The notes: generated by a model not told the origin, from the sequence alone. Shown: positions 8,790 through 16,157, numbered from the stretch's first letter. The stretch: 26,441 bases of DNA from CAYNYM01 sp049366815 (GCA_049366815.1 JBMNCO010000178.1:1-26441); one strand, 5' to 3'. Made by a program: numbers and translations.

Positions 8790-8900
8790 TTGGTTTTAGC
8801 CTTTCTTTATGGTGATCAAAATTGAAACTCCTCCTGGGGTAATTGGCTTTTTTCACTGGCAAAGCCCATTCACATTCACCACACCTCTTCATAATGCACG

Positions 8901-8934
8901 AGATATCGCGCAAAAAAATTTTTTTGCGCTATTT
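8901..8934 (+). promoter_or_regulatory. Candidate upstream activator site (inverted half-sites), promoter 1
   Basis: Inverted half-sites AGATATCGC (8901-8909) and GCGCTATTT (8926-8934), each one mismatch from AAATATCGC / GCGATATTT, separated by 16 bp. Inside lies a perfect 22-bp palindrome (8908-8929): GCGC, seven A, seven T, GCGC. Its centre is about 106 bp upstream of the -12 element, a normal enhancer distance for sigma-54 activators. A weaker third half-site GTCTTATTT follows at 8947-8955, 21 bp on. The same layout occurs before the porin gene. Confidence 0.65.
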
Positions 8935-8979
8935 GCCTGATTAATCGTCTTATTTCATGAATTTCCATCTCCTTGCGCC

Positions 8980-8992
8980 TAACATCTAGATA
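8980..8992 (-). promoter_or_regulatory. Candidate IHF site, promoter 1
   Basis: TAACATCTAGATA fits the complement of the IHF consensus WATCAANNNNTTR at all but one position. It sits between the activator site and the -24/-12 element, with its first base 43 bp before the -12 GC, identical to the site before the porin. A single match of this quality could be chance; the shared offset makes chance less likely. Confidence 0.55.
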
Positions 8993-9008
8993 TTTTGTGA
9001 CATTTTCA

Positions 9009-9026
9009 TTGGCATATCTTTAGCAT
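9009..9026 (+). promoter_or_regulatory. Sigma-54 (-24/-12) promoter 1
   Basis: TTGGCATATCTTTAGCAT has GG (9011-9012) and GC (9023-9024) separated by exactly 10 bp, as sigma-54 holoenzyme requires. Transcription would begin near 9036, about 60 bp before the small exported protein gene. Confidence 0.75.
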
Positions 9027-9097
9027 AAATAGAGATTAATGACTTACGAAGCCGATAAAAATTTTCAAACTAGTATAGAAACGAAAGGAGTTAAATT

Positions 9098-9409
9098 ATG
9101 AAAAAAATGATAACCACATTAAGCCTTGGCTGCATGTTTTTCTTGGCAACATGGGCCTCTGCAACCGAACCTACCATCGAAGTCCCAGGAGCCACTGCGG
9201 AGTCGTTTAAACTTTCTCAGCCCTGGGGCAGTCCAGACATGATCGTACCCCTGAACAATGGTTCGCAATTAGTCTGCTATAACCATCATATGCCTCAACA
9301 GGACACCTACCGGTGTTTTATCGCAGACCAGGAAAAAGTAAAAGACATTGGTTTTAGGACCAAAGAAGACATCCTCATCCTGGGTGCCAAATTTTTTGAA
9401 AAACTGTAA
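9098..9409 (+). CDS. Small exported protein of unknown function
   Basis: 103-aa protein with a clear Sec signal (MKKMITTLSLGCMFFLATWASA, cleavage after ASA expected), leaving about 80 residues in the periplasm. The mature part has two Cys (in LVCYNHH and YRCFIAD), which could form a disulfide, and no other motif I know. AAAGGAG stands 8 nt before the ATG. It is read from a sigma-54 promoter with the same site plan as that of the downstream porin, so both probably belong to one regulon of the adjacent activator. A periplasmic binding or sensing role is a guess. Confidence 0.75.
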   Translation: MKKMITTLSLGCMFFLATWASATEPTIEVPGATAESFKLSQPWGSPDMIVPLNNGSQLVCYNHHMPQQDTYRCFIADQEKVKDIGFRTKEDILILGAKFFEKL

Positions 9410-9429
9410 TCACAAACTATCGAGAATGC

Positions 9430-9470
9430 GTTTCCGCCTGGGCTCGTCTTTATCTTGCCCCGGTGGAAAC
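9430..9470 (+). terminator. Stem-loop after the small exported protein gene
   Basis: GTTTCCGCCTGGG (9430-9442) can pair with CCCCGGTGGAAAC (9458-9470) at 11 of 13 positions around a 15-nt loop. No T-run follows, so it could stabilise the mRNA 3' end or act as a weak terminator rather than a classical intrinsic terminator. Confidence 0.4.
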
Positions 9471-9740
9471 ACAACTCAAAATTCGCATTTATAAAATCCC
9501 TGAGAGCATCAAATCTGTACGCACATATTGTGCCAAATTCTAGAGGGCTCCCCTGGCCTGGTCAAAGCAAGCGGCCTGGATGTTTTTGTAACCCTTTTTT
9601 CAAGTATGCAATCGTCTTTTCTAAGCTTATCCAAGCAATTATTCGGCAAATTTCTTAGATTTCCTCTAAAAAATATGACTAATCAACCGTCTGCCATAAA
9701 GCCTTATCATTTCCACCGATCTCAACACCAAAAATTCGCG

Positions 9741-9796
9741 AAATATCCCATTATAAGATCCGCTTTGCGATATTTCCTTTCTTTTTCGCGATATTT
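9741..9796 (+). promoter_or_regulatory. Candidate upstream activator sites, promoter 2
   Basis: Inverted half-sites AAATATCCC (9741-9749) and GCGATATTT (9767-9775) are 17 bp apart, followed by a second direct GCGATATTT (9788-9796) 21 bp, or two helical turns, further on. The centre of the inverted pair is about 107 bp before the -12 element, the same as in promoter 1. This is the expected kind of target for the adjacent activator's Fis-type HTH. Confidence 0.65.
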
Positions 9797-9821
9797 AACA
9801 CCCAATCCGTAGGAACAAACT

Positions 9822-9834
9822 TAACCATTTGATA
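9822..9834 (-). promoter_or_regulatory. Candidate IHF site, promoter 2
   Basis: TAACCATTTGATA matches the complement of WATCAANNNNTTR at every defined position. Its offset from the -12 GC is identical, to the base, to that of the promoter 1 site. Bending here would bring the activator sites onto the -24/-12 element. Confidence 0.65.
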
Positions 9835-9850
9835 TTTCATGAAATTAATT

Positions 9851-9869
9851 TTGGCAACCTTCTGGCAAG
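9851..9869 (+). promoter_or_regulatory. Sigma-54 (-24/-12) promoter 2
   Basis: TTGGCAACCTTCTGGCAAG has GG (9853-9854) and GC (9865-9866) exactly 10 bp apart, close to the consensus TGGCAC-N5-TTGC. Transcription would begin near 9878, giving the porin an approximately 120-nt leader. Confidence 0.8.
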
Positions 9870-9922
9870 TGACGTAGAAAGGATTTTGCTAATCTTTGGA
9901 GTATTTAATTTGAAAATTAACG

Positions 9923-9933
9923 AAAGGAGGTGA
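9923..9933 (+). promoter_or_regulatory. Perfect Shine-Dalgarno without a gene in the porin leader
   Basis: AAAGGAGGTGA is an unusually perfect match to the 16S 3' end, but no start codon with a usable frame follows; the porin start and its own TAGGAGGA are about 75 nt further on. It could be a relic, a ribosome standby site, or the start of a very short leader peptide from a non-ATG codon. Confidence 0.4.
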
Positions 9934-9998
9934 ATTTAGTAGATATTAATCTAATTATTATTAACCTTTTTAATTTATTTCTTTAGGAGGAAAGATTA

Positions 9999-11195
9999 AT
10001 GAAAAAACTGTTTGTTGTTATTGCATGCGCCGCAGTCGTGGTCGGCATGATCTTGCCGGCCGTGGCTGCCGACAAAGAAGTAAACCTTTACGGCAGTGTC
10101 AGGTTCATGACCTACTGGCAGGACAAAGATAAGGAAAATGCACCCGGCGGTCTGCATAGTGACGGGGACTTGACTTGGGACATGGACTTGGGATGCAGCC
10201 GCTTCGGAGCTATATTCAAATCAGGTGACATTCAAGCCCATGTCGAGATCAGGCCGAGAGACAGGGACAACGGTTATGGGGACAGTTTCGGTGGTTATTA
10301 CAACAACGAAACAGTAAGATTGTGGAATGCCAGTTGGAACTTTGGCGCCGGCACACTTATTATCGGCCAAGCCTACACGCCAACCTTTAATCCGGTTTCC
10401 AATGAATGCATGCTGGGCGGCGGCGGTTGGTTTGACGGAGCCGGTGATATGGGCTTTAGTGTCAGGGAGCGGGGGATTCAGGTTCACTTCCCCATCCCCG
10501 CTGCAAATGGAAAACTTGAATTGGCCCTTCTTAGAAACCAGGCTACGGTGGGGAACATCATAAATGACACGGCTGATTACATCGTAACCGGCGCCGGAGA
10601 CACTGACGTCACACTGCCCAAGATCGAGGCCCGCTTCAGCTTTGCAACGGGGCCGTTTTCTGCAGCTATCTTCGGCGGCTACAATACTTTCTCCGAAGTC
10701 AACACCACTACCGATAAGGAATATGACATCGATTCCTATGTGATTGGCGCAAAATTTGATCTTTCCCTTGGTCGTGCTTTCTTGAAAGCCGGCGCATGGA
10801 CTGGCCAGAACGTTGAAAACTACGGGGTTGGAGCACCTCGTGCCAGTGTTTATGGTGGTGCGGTAGGCGACGCAAGATACATTGCAGCCACCGACAGCAT
10901 TGAGGACGTGGAACATTTTGGTTGGGTCGCAGCTCTTGGTTATAAATTCACAGACATAATCTCAGCCGAACTTTCCTATGGAGAGAATTACAGGGAAGCC
11001 GACAACGCCCTTGGAACGGAGGATGAAGATGATAATACGGCCTGGGTGCTCATCGTGCCTATTCAGGTGGCAAAAGGTTTTCAAGTGATACCACAAGTCG
11101 TTTTCGAAGATCGGAAAGACAAGAAGATAGATAATGTTACGACGGAAGAAGGGGAACGTTGGTACTACGGCGCCTATTGGCAGATTGATTTTTGA
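9999..11195 (+). CDS. Outer-membrane porin (beta-barrel)
   Basis: 398-aa protein with a Sec signal (MKKLFVVIACAAVVVGMILP, then AVAADKEV; cleavage after AVA likely). The mature part has alternating aromatic and polar strands, a first strand NLYGSVRFMTYWQ typical of general porins, acidic loops such as DEDDNTAW, and the C-terminal aromatic signature YYGAYWQIDF ending in Phe that the Bam complex recognises. The ATG at 9999 has TAGGAGGA close upstream. It is expressed from a sigma-54 promoter and ends at a strong terminator. It probably passes a substrate whose presence the activator's GAF domain senses (inference); the solute cannot be read from sequence. Confidence 0.9.
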   Translation: MKKLFVVIACAAVVVGMILPAVAADKEVNLYGSVRFMTYWQDKDKENAPGGLHSDGDLTWDMDLGCSRFGAIFKSGDIQAHVEIRPRDRDNGYGDSFGGYYNNETVRLWNASWNFGAGTLIIGQAYTPTFNPVSNECMLGGGGWFDGAGDMGFSVRERGIQVHFPIPAANGKLELALLRNQATVGNIINDTADYIVTGAGDTDVTLPKIEARFSFATGPFSAAIFGGYNTFSEVNTTTDKEYDIDSYVIGAKFDLSLGRAFLKAGAWTGQNVENYGVGAPRASVYGGAVGDARYIAATDSIEDVEHFGWVAALGYKFTDIISAELSYGENYREADNALGTEDEDDNTAWVLIVPIQVAKGFQVIPQVVFEDRKDKKIDNVTTEEGERWYYGAYWQIDF

Positions 11196-11226
11196 TCCAT
11201 ACTTGAGCAAACAGGTCGTTTAAGAT

Positions 11227-11256
11227 AACCGGGGTCGCTTGGGCCCCGGTTCTTTT
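11227..11256 (+). terminator. Rho-independent terminator of the porin gene
   Basis: AACCGGGG (11227-11234) and CCCCGGTT (11244-11251) form an 8-bp GC-rich stem with a 9-nt loop, followed by CTTTT. It lies 32 bp after the porin stop. Confidence 0.85.
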
Positions 11257-11952
11257 ACTTGGTGCCAATCTCCGATTTGCATTTTGGGGAGGCAGTATTA
11301 ATGCCAAGTGGTTGAGTACATAATGTTTCATCCATTGAAGATTTTTGACCTCAGAGTCACCTGTTGATGCTGGCAGGGGCAGAAAAATCTACAATAAAAC
11401 TTTACCAGAGGATCGGTCGGGTTATAAGGATGAAAACAGACGATAATTCAACTAACTCGTTGATTATAACGACTTGACGAGAACCGAAGGGATTGTCCTG
11501 CTTGATTTGGGAGTAAGCCCCTGAATGCACGAGTGCCGCTTTTACACCATCATGAGCCACTGCTAAGGGCCTCCATGAAGCGCTGGTACTCGATATCCGA
11601 CGTCACCCCTTACTAACCGATTCGTGTGAATAAATAAGATGGTAAGGGCGTCTTCTATCAAAGCTATTCCGGGCCATTCCTGCAAGCCGCCAGTTACTAA
11701 TGGGGTTGAAACCCACCCGACATTTAGAAGCCCAAAACCTGTAAATAATGCACTCTTTGGAGGTATCGTGTCGGGTGTAAAATGACCTCTTTGGTAATCA
11801 AGTGGATCGTGGCGAAATCTTCACCCGTTAAAGCGGTATCCTGATTAGCGGTAATGATAAAGCATGGCATTGCCTGACCACAGAAGCGAAGCAAAAATCT
11901 TCCATATTGTAGCTGCCCAATCCTTGCCACCAATGACTGCCCGGGGCGCGGA
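11257..11952. other. Region without an identifiable gene at the left side of the mobile element
   Basis: About 700 bp. A 69-codon minus-strand frame (11724-11933) is open just below the small-terminase-like gene but matches nothing I know and has no ribosome site I trust. Scattered minus-strand stretches near 11460-11600 look faintly coding in shifting frames, which may be decayed element genes. I searched here by eye for a copy of the tRNA-Pro fragment that would mark the other att site and found none. Confidence 0.4.
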
Positions 11953-12933
11953 CTACTCAGATCTAGCCATATCCTGTTTTAGTTCAGCTGCCACCCGTTT
12001 GCGATCGGCCGCAAACTCATCCCGTTCGATGTGGATCTCCTCCAGTAATTCCTGGCGCCGGGCCATGATCATTTCATCTGTGATTATTTGGCTGTCGCCA
12101 ACCGGGGGTTCCTGGAGCCGGTATCTGGCCAGAATGATCTCTAATACTCGCGGCAGCTTAATTCCAAGAGAGGTCAATTCGATGGCTGCCCGAGCAAACT
12201 CGATTTTTCCATCGGCAAGCTGGTCGAACACCCGATTGATTTCTAGCATTTTTTCAAGGCCGCGGATGTTCGGCAATATCTCTTCAAACGACCGCAGCAT
12301 GTCCAATACGAACTTGGCAGCCTCGCGTGCTGTGGATGGAGAATCGATTTTCTTCCAGTTGGACACGGAGTGGGCAATTGTCGTCAGAATGTCGAATAGT
12401 TTTAATTGGATGGTTAGAGTATCAGCGTAAAGGTCCCTCATTTTTTCAGTCGCCCGATTTTCGATCAATTTTTCCAGCGTTTTGCCATCTGTGGCAGCCA
12501 AGATCTTTTTTTTGTTTTTTCGCCAGCCTTTGGTTTTTTTGCGGAAATAGGTATTGGGCTTTAGACCGCGTATACTGCAGAATTCCGACACAGAATTGTA
12601 TGGTCCGGCCATAAACTCGGCTTTGAGCGAGTCCCAGTCGTGATGCCTTTTTTTCTGCGTACTCGGGGGAACCTTTTGGGTAACTCTCACTTTTTTTTCA
12701 GTGCCTTTTTCATGTTTTGATTTTTCTATTGGTTCCTTTATACTTCTCAATGAAAAGAGAACTTTTTTGAAATAACCGAGTGATATGGTTTTCCCGATGC
12801 TCTCCGATCGCATCTTACAATACTGAGACTGCGTGACTTTTTCACCCTTCGCTTTCAGCCTGAGGTAAATGTGACACTCATTTTTATAATTGATTTGCTG
12901 TGTCATTTCCATCGACTCAATTATTGGCTTCAT
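11953..12933 (-). CDS. Phage small-terminase-like (TerS-like) DNA-binding protein
   Basis: 326-aa soluble basic protein. Residues about 98-140 (HDWDSLKAEFMAGPYNSVSE, then FCSIRGLKPNTYFRKKTKGW) show the helix-turn-helix arrangement found in terminase small subunits that recognise pac/cos sites. A helical, coiled-coil-prone region follows, with a Glu/Arg-rich tail (EEIHIERDEFAADRKRVAAE). The N-terminal 60 residues may be a second small DNA-binding module. The ATG at 12933 has GAGGGG about 10 nt upstream. It ends the leftward gene run. No large terminase subunit is seen, which fits a satellite that redirects a helper's packaging, or a deleted prophage. The TerS call rests on pattern, not on a decisive motif. 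Confidence 0.5.
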   Translation of the reverse strand: MKPIIESMEMTQQINYKNECHIYLRLKAKGEKVTQSQYCKMRSESIGKTISLGYFKKVLFSLRSIKEPIEKSKHEKGTEKKVRVTQKVPPSTQKKRHHDWDSLKAEFMAGPYNSVSEFCSIRGLKPNTYFRKKTKGWRKNKKKILAATDGKTLEKLIENRATEKMRDLYADTLTIQLKLFDILTTIAHSVSNWKKIDSPSTAREAAKFVLDMLRSFEEILPNIRGLEKMLEINRVFDQLADGKIEFARAAIELTSLGIKLPRVLEIILARYRLQEPPVGDSQIITDEMIMARRQELLEEIHIERDEFAADRKRVAAELKQDMARSE

Positions 12934-13298
12934 GGGGACGGCCCCTCATCAGTTTCAGTCCAGCAACATCAAAAACGCTGATGGTGTCAACTGTGAGTTT
13001 TTTGATCTCGCTTCCATCGAGCATTCTATTTGTCTCACCCTGAAGATTTACTTTGCACCGAACCAGATCGCCGTATTGGGCCTTTCGCTTGTCATTCTTT
13101 TGGGGCACACAAACAATCAGACACGGCAGTGAGAGGTCAGTTCCCTCCCCAGATCTGTGTGGATGCCATCCGATTTGCCTTCACTGGAGAAGCATTAGAA
13201 GCCTAGCAAACCCTTGTCTTGCTAAAAACATCGACTGAATATTTGACTACCAGCACCTCGCCAGGAGTCTTTGCCGCAGTCAGTGTTGACTCCGTCAT
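12917..13298 (-). pseudogene. Probable broken phage-type gene in three pieces
   Basis: The frame opening at ATG 13298 overlaps the stop of the preceding helicase fragment (ATGA). It gives 31 residues (begins MTESTLTAAKTPGEVLVVKY), then TAG at 13203-13205. The same frame continues coding-like as ANRMASTQIWGGN to TGA at 13137. One frame over it continues DLSLPCLIVCVPQKNDKRKA, GDLVRCKVNLQGETNRMLDG and VFDVAGLKLMRGRPHEANN to 12917, overlapping the next gene by 17 bp. Joined, it would be about 127 codons carrying one nonsense and one frameshift lesion. The alternative is two unrelated small ORFs (31 and 63 aa, the latter from GTG 13108 without a ribosome site). Function unknown. Confidence 0.4.
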
Positions 13299-13830
13299 AG
13301 ATCATCGTACCTCCCGGTCGCGTGCATATATTTCAAAGTAGCTTCTCCAATCTTTCCAATTTCTCGAAATCGTATCTTTTGAACGTAAATTTTTGCCTTA
13401 TCCGTCTGATAATCCGGCCGATGAATACAGATTCCATTGTCAGCCTTGTTTCTCCAATGAGCACCGCCGCTGATTTCATACATTGTGGGGGGCTTATAAT
13501 TTCCAAAATCGTCCTTATGGAGATTTCTTGGATGTGCAACCACCCATACATGCACCCCGTTTTTCCTGGCGAATTGGCGGATTTTGGTGAGTTGAAGGCT
13601 GATATACTGGTCTTCTCGTAAACCGTTAAACTGATGTTCCACTTCATTCCAAGGGTCTATGACTATCCCCTTCACCCCATAACGGAATATGGCAATACGG
13701 GCCTTATCGAGTATTGTGTCGACCGTCATCAGTTCTTCATCTGGAACGATAAAATGGATGTAATCGTTTAGTTCATTTAGAGCGGCGAGTGCCCTTTGTT
13801 TCGCCAATTCGCCCCGCCTGAGATTTCGTA
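13295..13830 (-). pseudogene. C-terminal module of a phage primase-helicase (RecA/Twinkle-like), truncated
   Basis: The reading frame encodes the second half of a toprim-primase/DnaB-like helicase. It shows VDTILDKARIAIFRYGVKGI, VIDPWNEVEH (Walker-B-like Asp), QLTKIRQFARKNGVHVWVVA then HPRNL, YEISGGAHWRNKADNGI and a terminal KIGEATLKYMHATGRYDDL. The Walker A loop, toprim and zinc domains that belong upstream are absent. The frame stays open to about 14038, but upstream of about 13830 its translation is nonsense because another copy's coding frame lies there. So the 247-codon ORF is a chimera, and the real homology is the last 175-180 codons. It cannot act as a helicase alone. Confidence 0.7.
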
Positions 13831-13962
13831 AGGCGTCGGCGGCCTGTAATTCCCGTCCTGGTCCTTCATCAAGTTTCGCGGATGTGCCACAACCCCAATA
13901 TGGACTGCATTCATTCGAACAAACCGTCGAATCCTGGTGAGCTGCTCTCTTTCCACGCTTTC
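13777..13962 (-). pseudogene. Second, diverged fragment of the same primase-helicase module
   Basis: In the frame from 13962 to TAA 13777-13779 the sequence reads EREQLTRIRRFVRMNAVHIG, VVAHPRNLMKDQDGNYRPPT and PYEISGGANWRNKG. This parallels, residue for residue, the segment LTKIRQFARKNGVHVWVVAH of the following fragment. The DNA of the two is clearly diverged, so this is not a recent duplication. A TGA at 13963-13965 bounds it upstream and there is no start codon of quality. It looks like the tail of a separate paralogous or exchanged gene whose end was lost where it joins the other copy. Confidence 0.65.
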
Positions 13963-14050
13963 TCATTTCAGAACCTCTGCATCCCGTCCCGCTCAAGTCG
14001 GGCATATTCCGCCTCTCTGCCAGGGGTAACAGAGGCACACCTTAAAAACA

Positions 14051-14830
14051 TTATCCCGGATTTCCGTGATACTTCCCCTCAACGATATCAACGAAATGGC
14101 TCTCAGTGACGAGCCAGTTAAGATTCGGCGTCCATCTCCGGTCATTTTCTCCCAAGAGAAAGGGGGATTTCCTAACATACTCAAAGAACCCCTTCCACCA
14201 ATCCGAATTTTGCCGTTTTGGGTCTTCCTTCCATCTGGCTCGTAAGGCCTTCTGTCTTTCTTTCGTCCAGGCTCTCACTCGTGCCAATTCAGGGAGAATC
14301 TCATGATACAAATCGATAATCTCTCGATGAGGGCAAAGAGTAGGGGTGGGAGCCCCTTCTTTTTCCTGCTCCTGTTCCTGCTCCTGATTCGCCATAGTCT
14401 TCGCGAAGGCTTCCGGCAAGGCTTTGGTGAAGGCTTCCGGTAAGTCTTCCGTGAAGGCTTTAACCCTATGCAAACATTCATTTTTCAGTGAACACTCAGG
14501 AAGGTCGTCAAGACATTTCACCCATGCTTTGACCACATTTGGGGACTCTGGGCCGTTGTACTTGAGAAAGTTCGGGATCCATAAAAAACAGGCCCTTTCA
14601 TCGACCTTCACCATAGCCTTCGAGAAGGCTTCCTCGAAGGCTCCCCGAAAGGCTTTCTCCTTCCATCCCATTTCCGCTGCAAGCCCTGGAATGGAGGCGC
14701 GCATAGCGCCCAAAGGTGTCATATGTGGATGAGTGAGAAGAAAGAAGAAACACAACTTTCCGGCATCTGAAAACTGCCTGAATTTTTCATCGTTCCAGAT
14801 TCTTGGATCCACCTTTCGATATTTACCCAT
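14051..14830 (-). CDS. Phage-type replication initiation / replisome-organiser protein
   Basis: 259-aa protein. Residues 1-115 (MGKYRKVDPRIWNDEKFRQF, FFLLTHPHMTPLGAMRASIP, FLWIPNFLKYNGPE) form the winged-helix N-terminal region seen in phage O/DnaD-like replication proteins. A linker of repeats follows (EAFTKALPEAFAKTM, then QEQEQEQEKE). The C-terminal part (WKEDPKRQNSDWWKGFFEYV then WTPNLNWLVTESHFVDIVEG) matches the helicase-loading or DnaD-like tail common to this group. It overlaps the dnaB-like gene by 8 bp, so the two are translated together. It likely recruits the neighbouring helicase to the element's origin. Confidence 0.75.
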   Translation of the reverse strand: MGKYRKVDPRIWNDEKFRQFSDAGKLCFFFLLTHPHMTPLGAMRASIPGLAAEMGWKEKAFRGAFEEAFSKAMVKVDERACFLWIPNFLKYNGPESPNVVKAWVKCLDDLPECSLKNECLHRVKAFTEDLPEAFTKALPEAFAKTMANQEQEQEQEKEGAPTPTLCPHREIIDLYHEILPELARVRAWTKERQKALRARWKEDPKRQNSDWWKGFFEYVRKSPFLLGENDRRWTPNLNWLVTESHFVDIVEGKYHGNPG

Positions 14831-16157
14831 CGTATCCTCGTCCGTTCCAGGACTTCACCCGGGCCTGATATTGCTCTTCGCAGTCATAAAACTTCTGGAT
14901 ATATCGATCGAATTTCAGCCAAGTCTTAAATGTTCCAGTATCCCGGCCTTTAAGCCCTTCGATCTGCATGTATTCTGAAGTCTTATCTTGCCGCCATAAG
15001 CCCCAGACATTATCCGCGTTCTGTTCGAGGTCGCCGGATTCCTTCATATCTGACAATTGTGGCGCTTGCCGGGAAACCGGTCTATCCTCCAGCTTGCGGT
15101 TCAGCTGACAAAGAACCATGACCGGGACATTTAAGTCCTTCGCCAGATCCTGAAGGCGTTCAGAGACGCTGCTCAGAAGTTCATGACGGCTCGTTGTGCG
15201 CGCCCTAGTCTTCATCAACTGAATATGATCGATCACGATAAGGGAAAGATCGTGCTCAAGAGCCATGGACTCGCAGAGAGATGTCAGTCTCTCGATAAAT
15301 TTGAATTTCGGAGTGTCCAAGACAAGGAGCCCAGATTTTGAAAGGGTCTCCGCGCCGCCAATGAGGTCCGACCATTGGGAATCTTCAACGTCTCCGGACC
15401 GGATCAGGGAAAGGAAAACCCTCGATTCTGCGCTCAGCCTTCGTCGGGTAATGGCAAGGGCGGAAGATTCCAAGGAGAAAAGAAGGACCCTTTTCCCTTC
15501 GGCCCTTGCCATATTTTCAGCGATATTGAGCGCGAGAGTTGTTTTCCCAACACTCGGTCTTGCGATGAGATAGGTTGTTGTTTTGGGCTCAAGGCCGCCT
15601 GTTGGCTCATCCAGGTTCTCAAAGCCAGTTGGGGCCCCAACCAGACTGCCGCCCTGATCTTTTCGCGTCTGAATATCATCAAAGACTTTCCCGATTAGCG
15701 CTTTTGATTCCTCGAAGTCCTTCGCCTGGTCGCTTTCTATCCGTCTGAGTCGGCCCTTGTGATCGGATAGGACCTGATCGTTTTCTGATGTTCGGTCATA
15801 GCAGGCATCAAGGGTCTTTTGACACTCAACGATAATCCTTCGCCGGATTGAGTGTTTTTTGATGATGTCCGCGTGATAAGGCCAACCTGCGGAGGTTGAA
15901 ACGGCGTCCACGAGGTTTCCCAGGCAAGCCATACCGCCCGCTTTTTCAAGAAGCCCTTCTTTCTTCAGGAAATCGCCCAAGATGACGAGATCCCCGGATC
16001 GCGTTTCAAACATAGCCCTGGAAGTATGTTTGTGGGCTTCTTTGTAGAAGTCCCCCGGCAGCAAGACACTTTTTACCTGGGGAATGATTTCAAATCGAAT
16101 CATCATAGCGCACAGGACGGCGCGCTCTGCCTCAATATCATGGGGAAGGGGCTTCAT
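14823..16157 (-). CDS. dnaB: Replicative DNA helicase, DnaB family (phage-type)
   Basis: 444-aa hexameric replication-fork helicase. The N-terminal DnaB domain is seen in LPHDIEAERAVLCAMMI and DFYKEAHKHTSRAMF. The RecA-like domain has TGFENLDEPTGGL, Walker A ARPSVGKTT (about 199-207), Walker B LIVIDHIQLM, the motif VMVLCQLNRKLEDRP and the sensor SDMKESGDLEQNADNV. Length is near the 450-470 of cellular DnaB. Its start ATG at 16157 overlaps the stop of the upstream broken gene (ATGA), and its end overlaps the replication protein gene. Being inside the integrated element, it is the element's own helicase and not the host copy. No lesion seen. Confidence 0.92.
   Translation of the reverse strand: MKPLPHDIEAERAVLCAMMIRFEIIPQVKSVLLPGDFYKEAHKHTSRAMFETRSGDLVILGDFLKKEGLLEKAGGMACLGNLVDAVSTSAGWPYHADIIKKHSIRRRIIVECQKTLDACYDRTSENDQVLSDHKGRLRRIESDQAKDFEESKALIGKVFDDIQTRKDQGGSLVGAPTGFENLDEPTGGLEPKTTTYLIARPSVGKTTLALNIAENMARAEGKRVLLFSLESSALAITRRRLSAESRVFLSLIRSGDVEDSQWSDLIGGAETLSKSGLLVLDTPKFKFIERLTSLCESMALEHDLSLIVIDHIQLMKTRARTTSRHELLSSVSERLQDLAKDLNVPVMVLCQLNRKLEDRPVSRQAPQLSDMKESGDLEQNADNVWGLWRQDKTSEYMQIEGLKGRDTGTFKTWLKFDRYIQKFYDCEEQYQARVKSWNGRGYDG

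Larger units (their letters stand above)
8790..9097. other. Divergent regulatory region between activator and small exported protein
   Basis: 308 bp without a gene. It holds the upstream activator sites, IHF site and -24/-12 element listed separately for the rightward gene. The activator's own promoter must lie here too, but I see no clear -35/-10 pair or -24/-12 element reading leftward. Confidence 0.6.
9410..9998. other. Intergenic region before the porin
   Basis: About 590 bp holding a stem-loop just after the small gene, the activator half-sites, an IHF site, a sigma-54 promoter and two ribosome-binding-like sequences, all listed separately. Short open frames (such as 9528-9812) have poor composition and no ribosome site, and the later ones run through the regulatory half-sites; I treat them as non-coding. 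Confidence 0.6.

Noticed and set aside
8855..8872. A third -24/-12-like match (TTGGCTTTTTTCACTGGCAA)
   Set aside because: GG and GC are 12 bp apart instead of 10, which sigma-54 does not tolerate.
9455..9812. Two short plus-strand frames before the porin
   Set aside because: No ribosome site, poor composition; the second runs through the activator half-sites.
11724..11933. 69-codon minus-strand frame below the TerS-like gene
   Set aside because: No recognisable content or reliable start; possibly decayed element DNA, but not supportable as a gene.
13830..14038. N-terminal part of the apparent 247-codon helicase ORF
   Set aside because: It is an out-of-frame translation of the other helicase fragment, with Cys/Arg-rich nonsense; only the C-terminal part is genuine.
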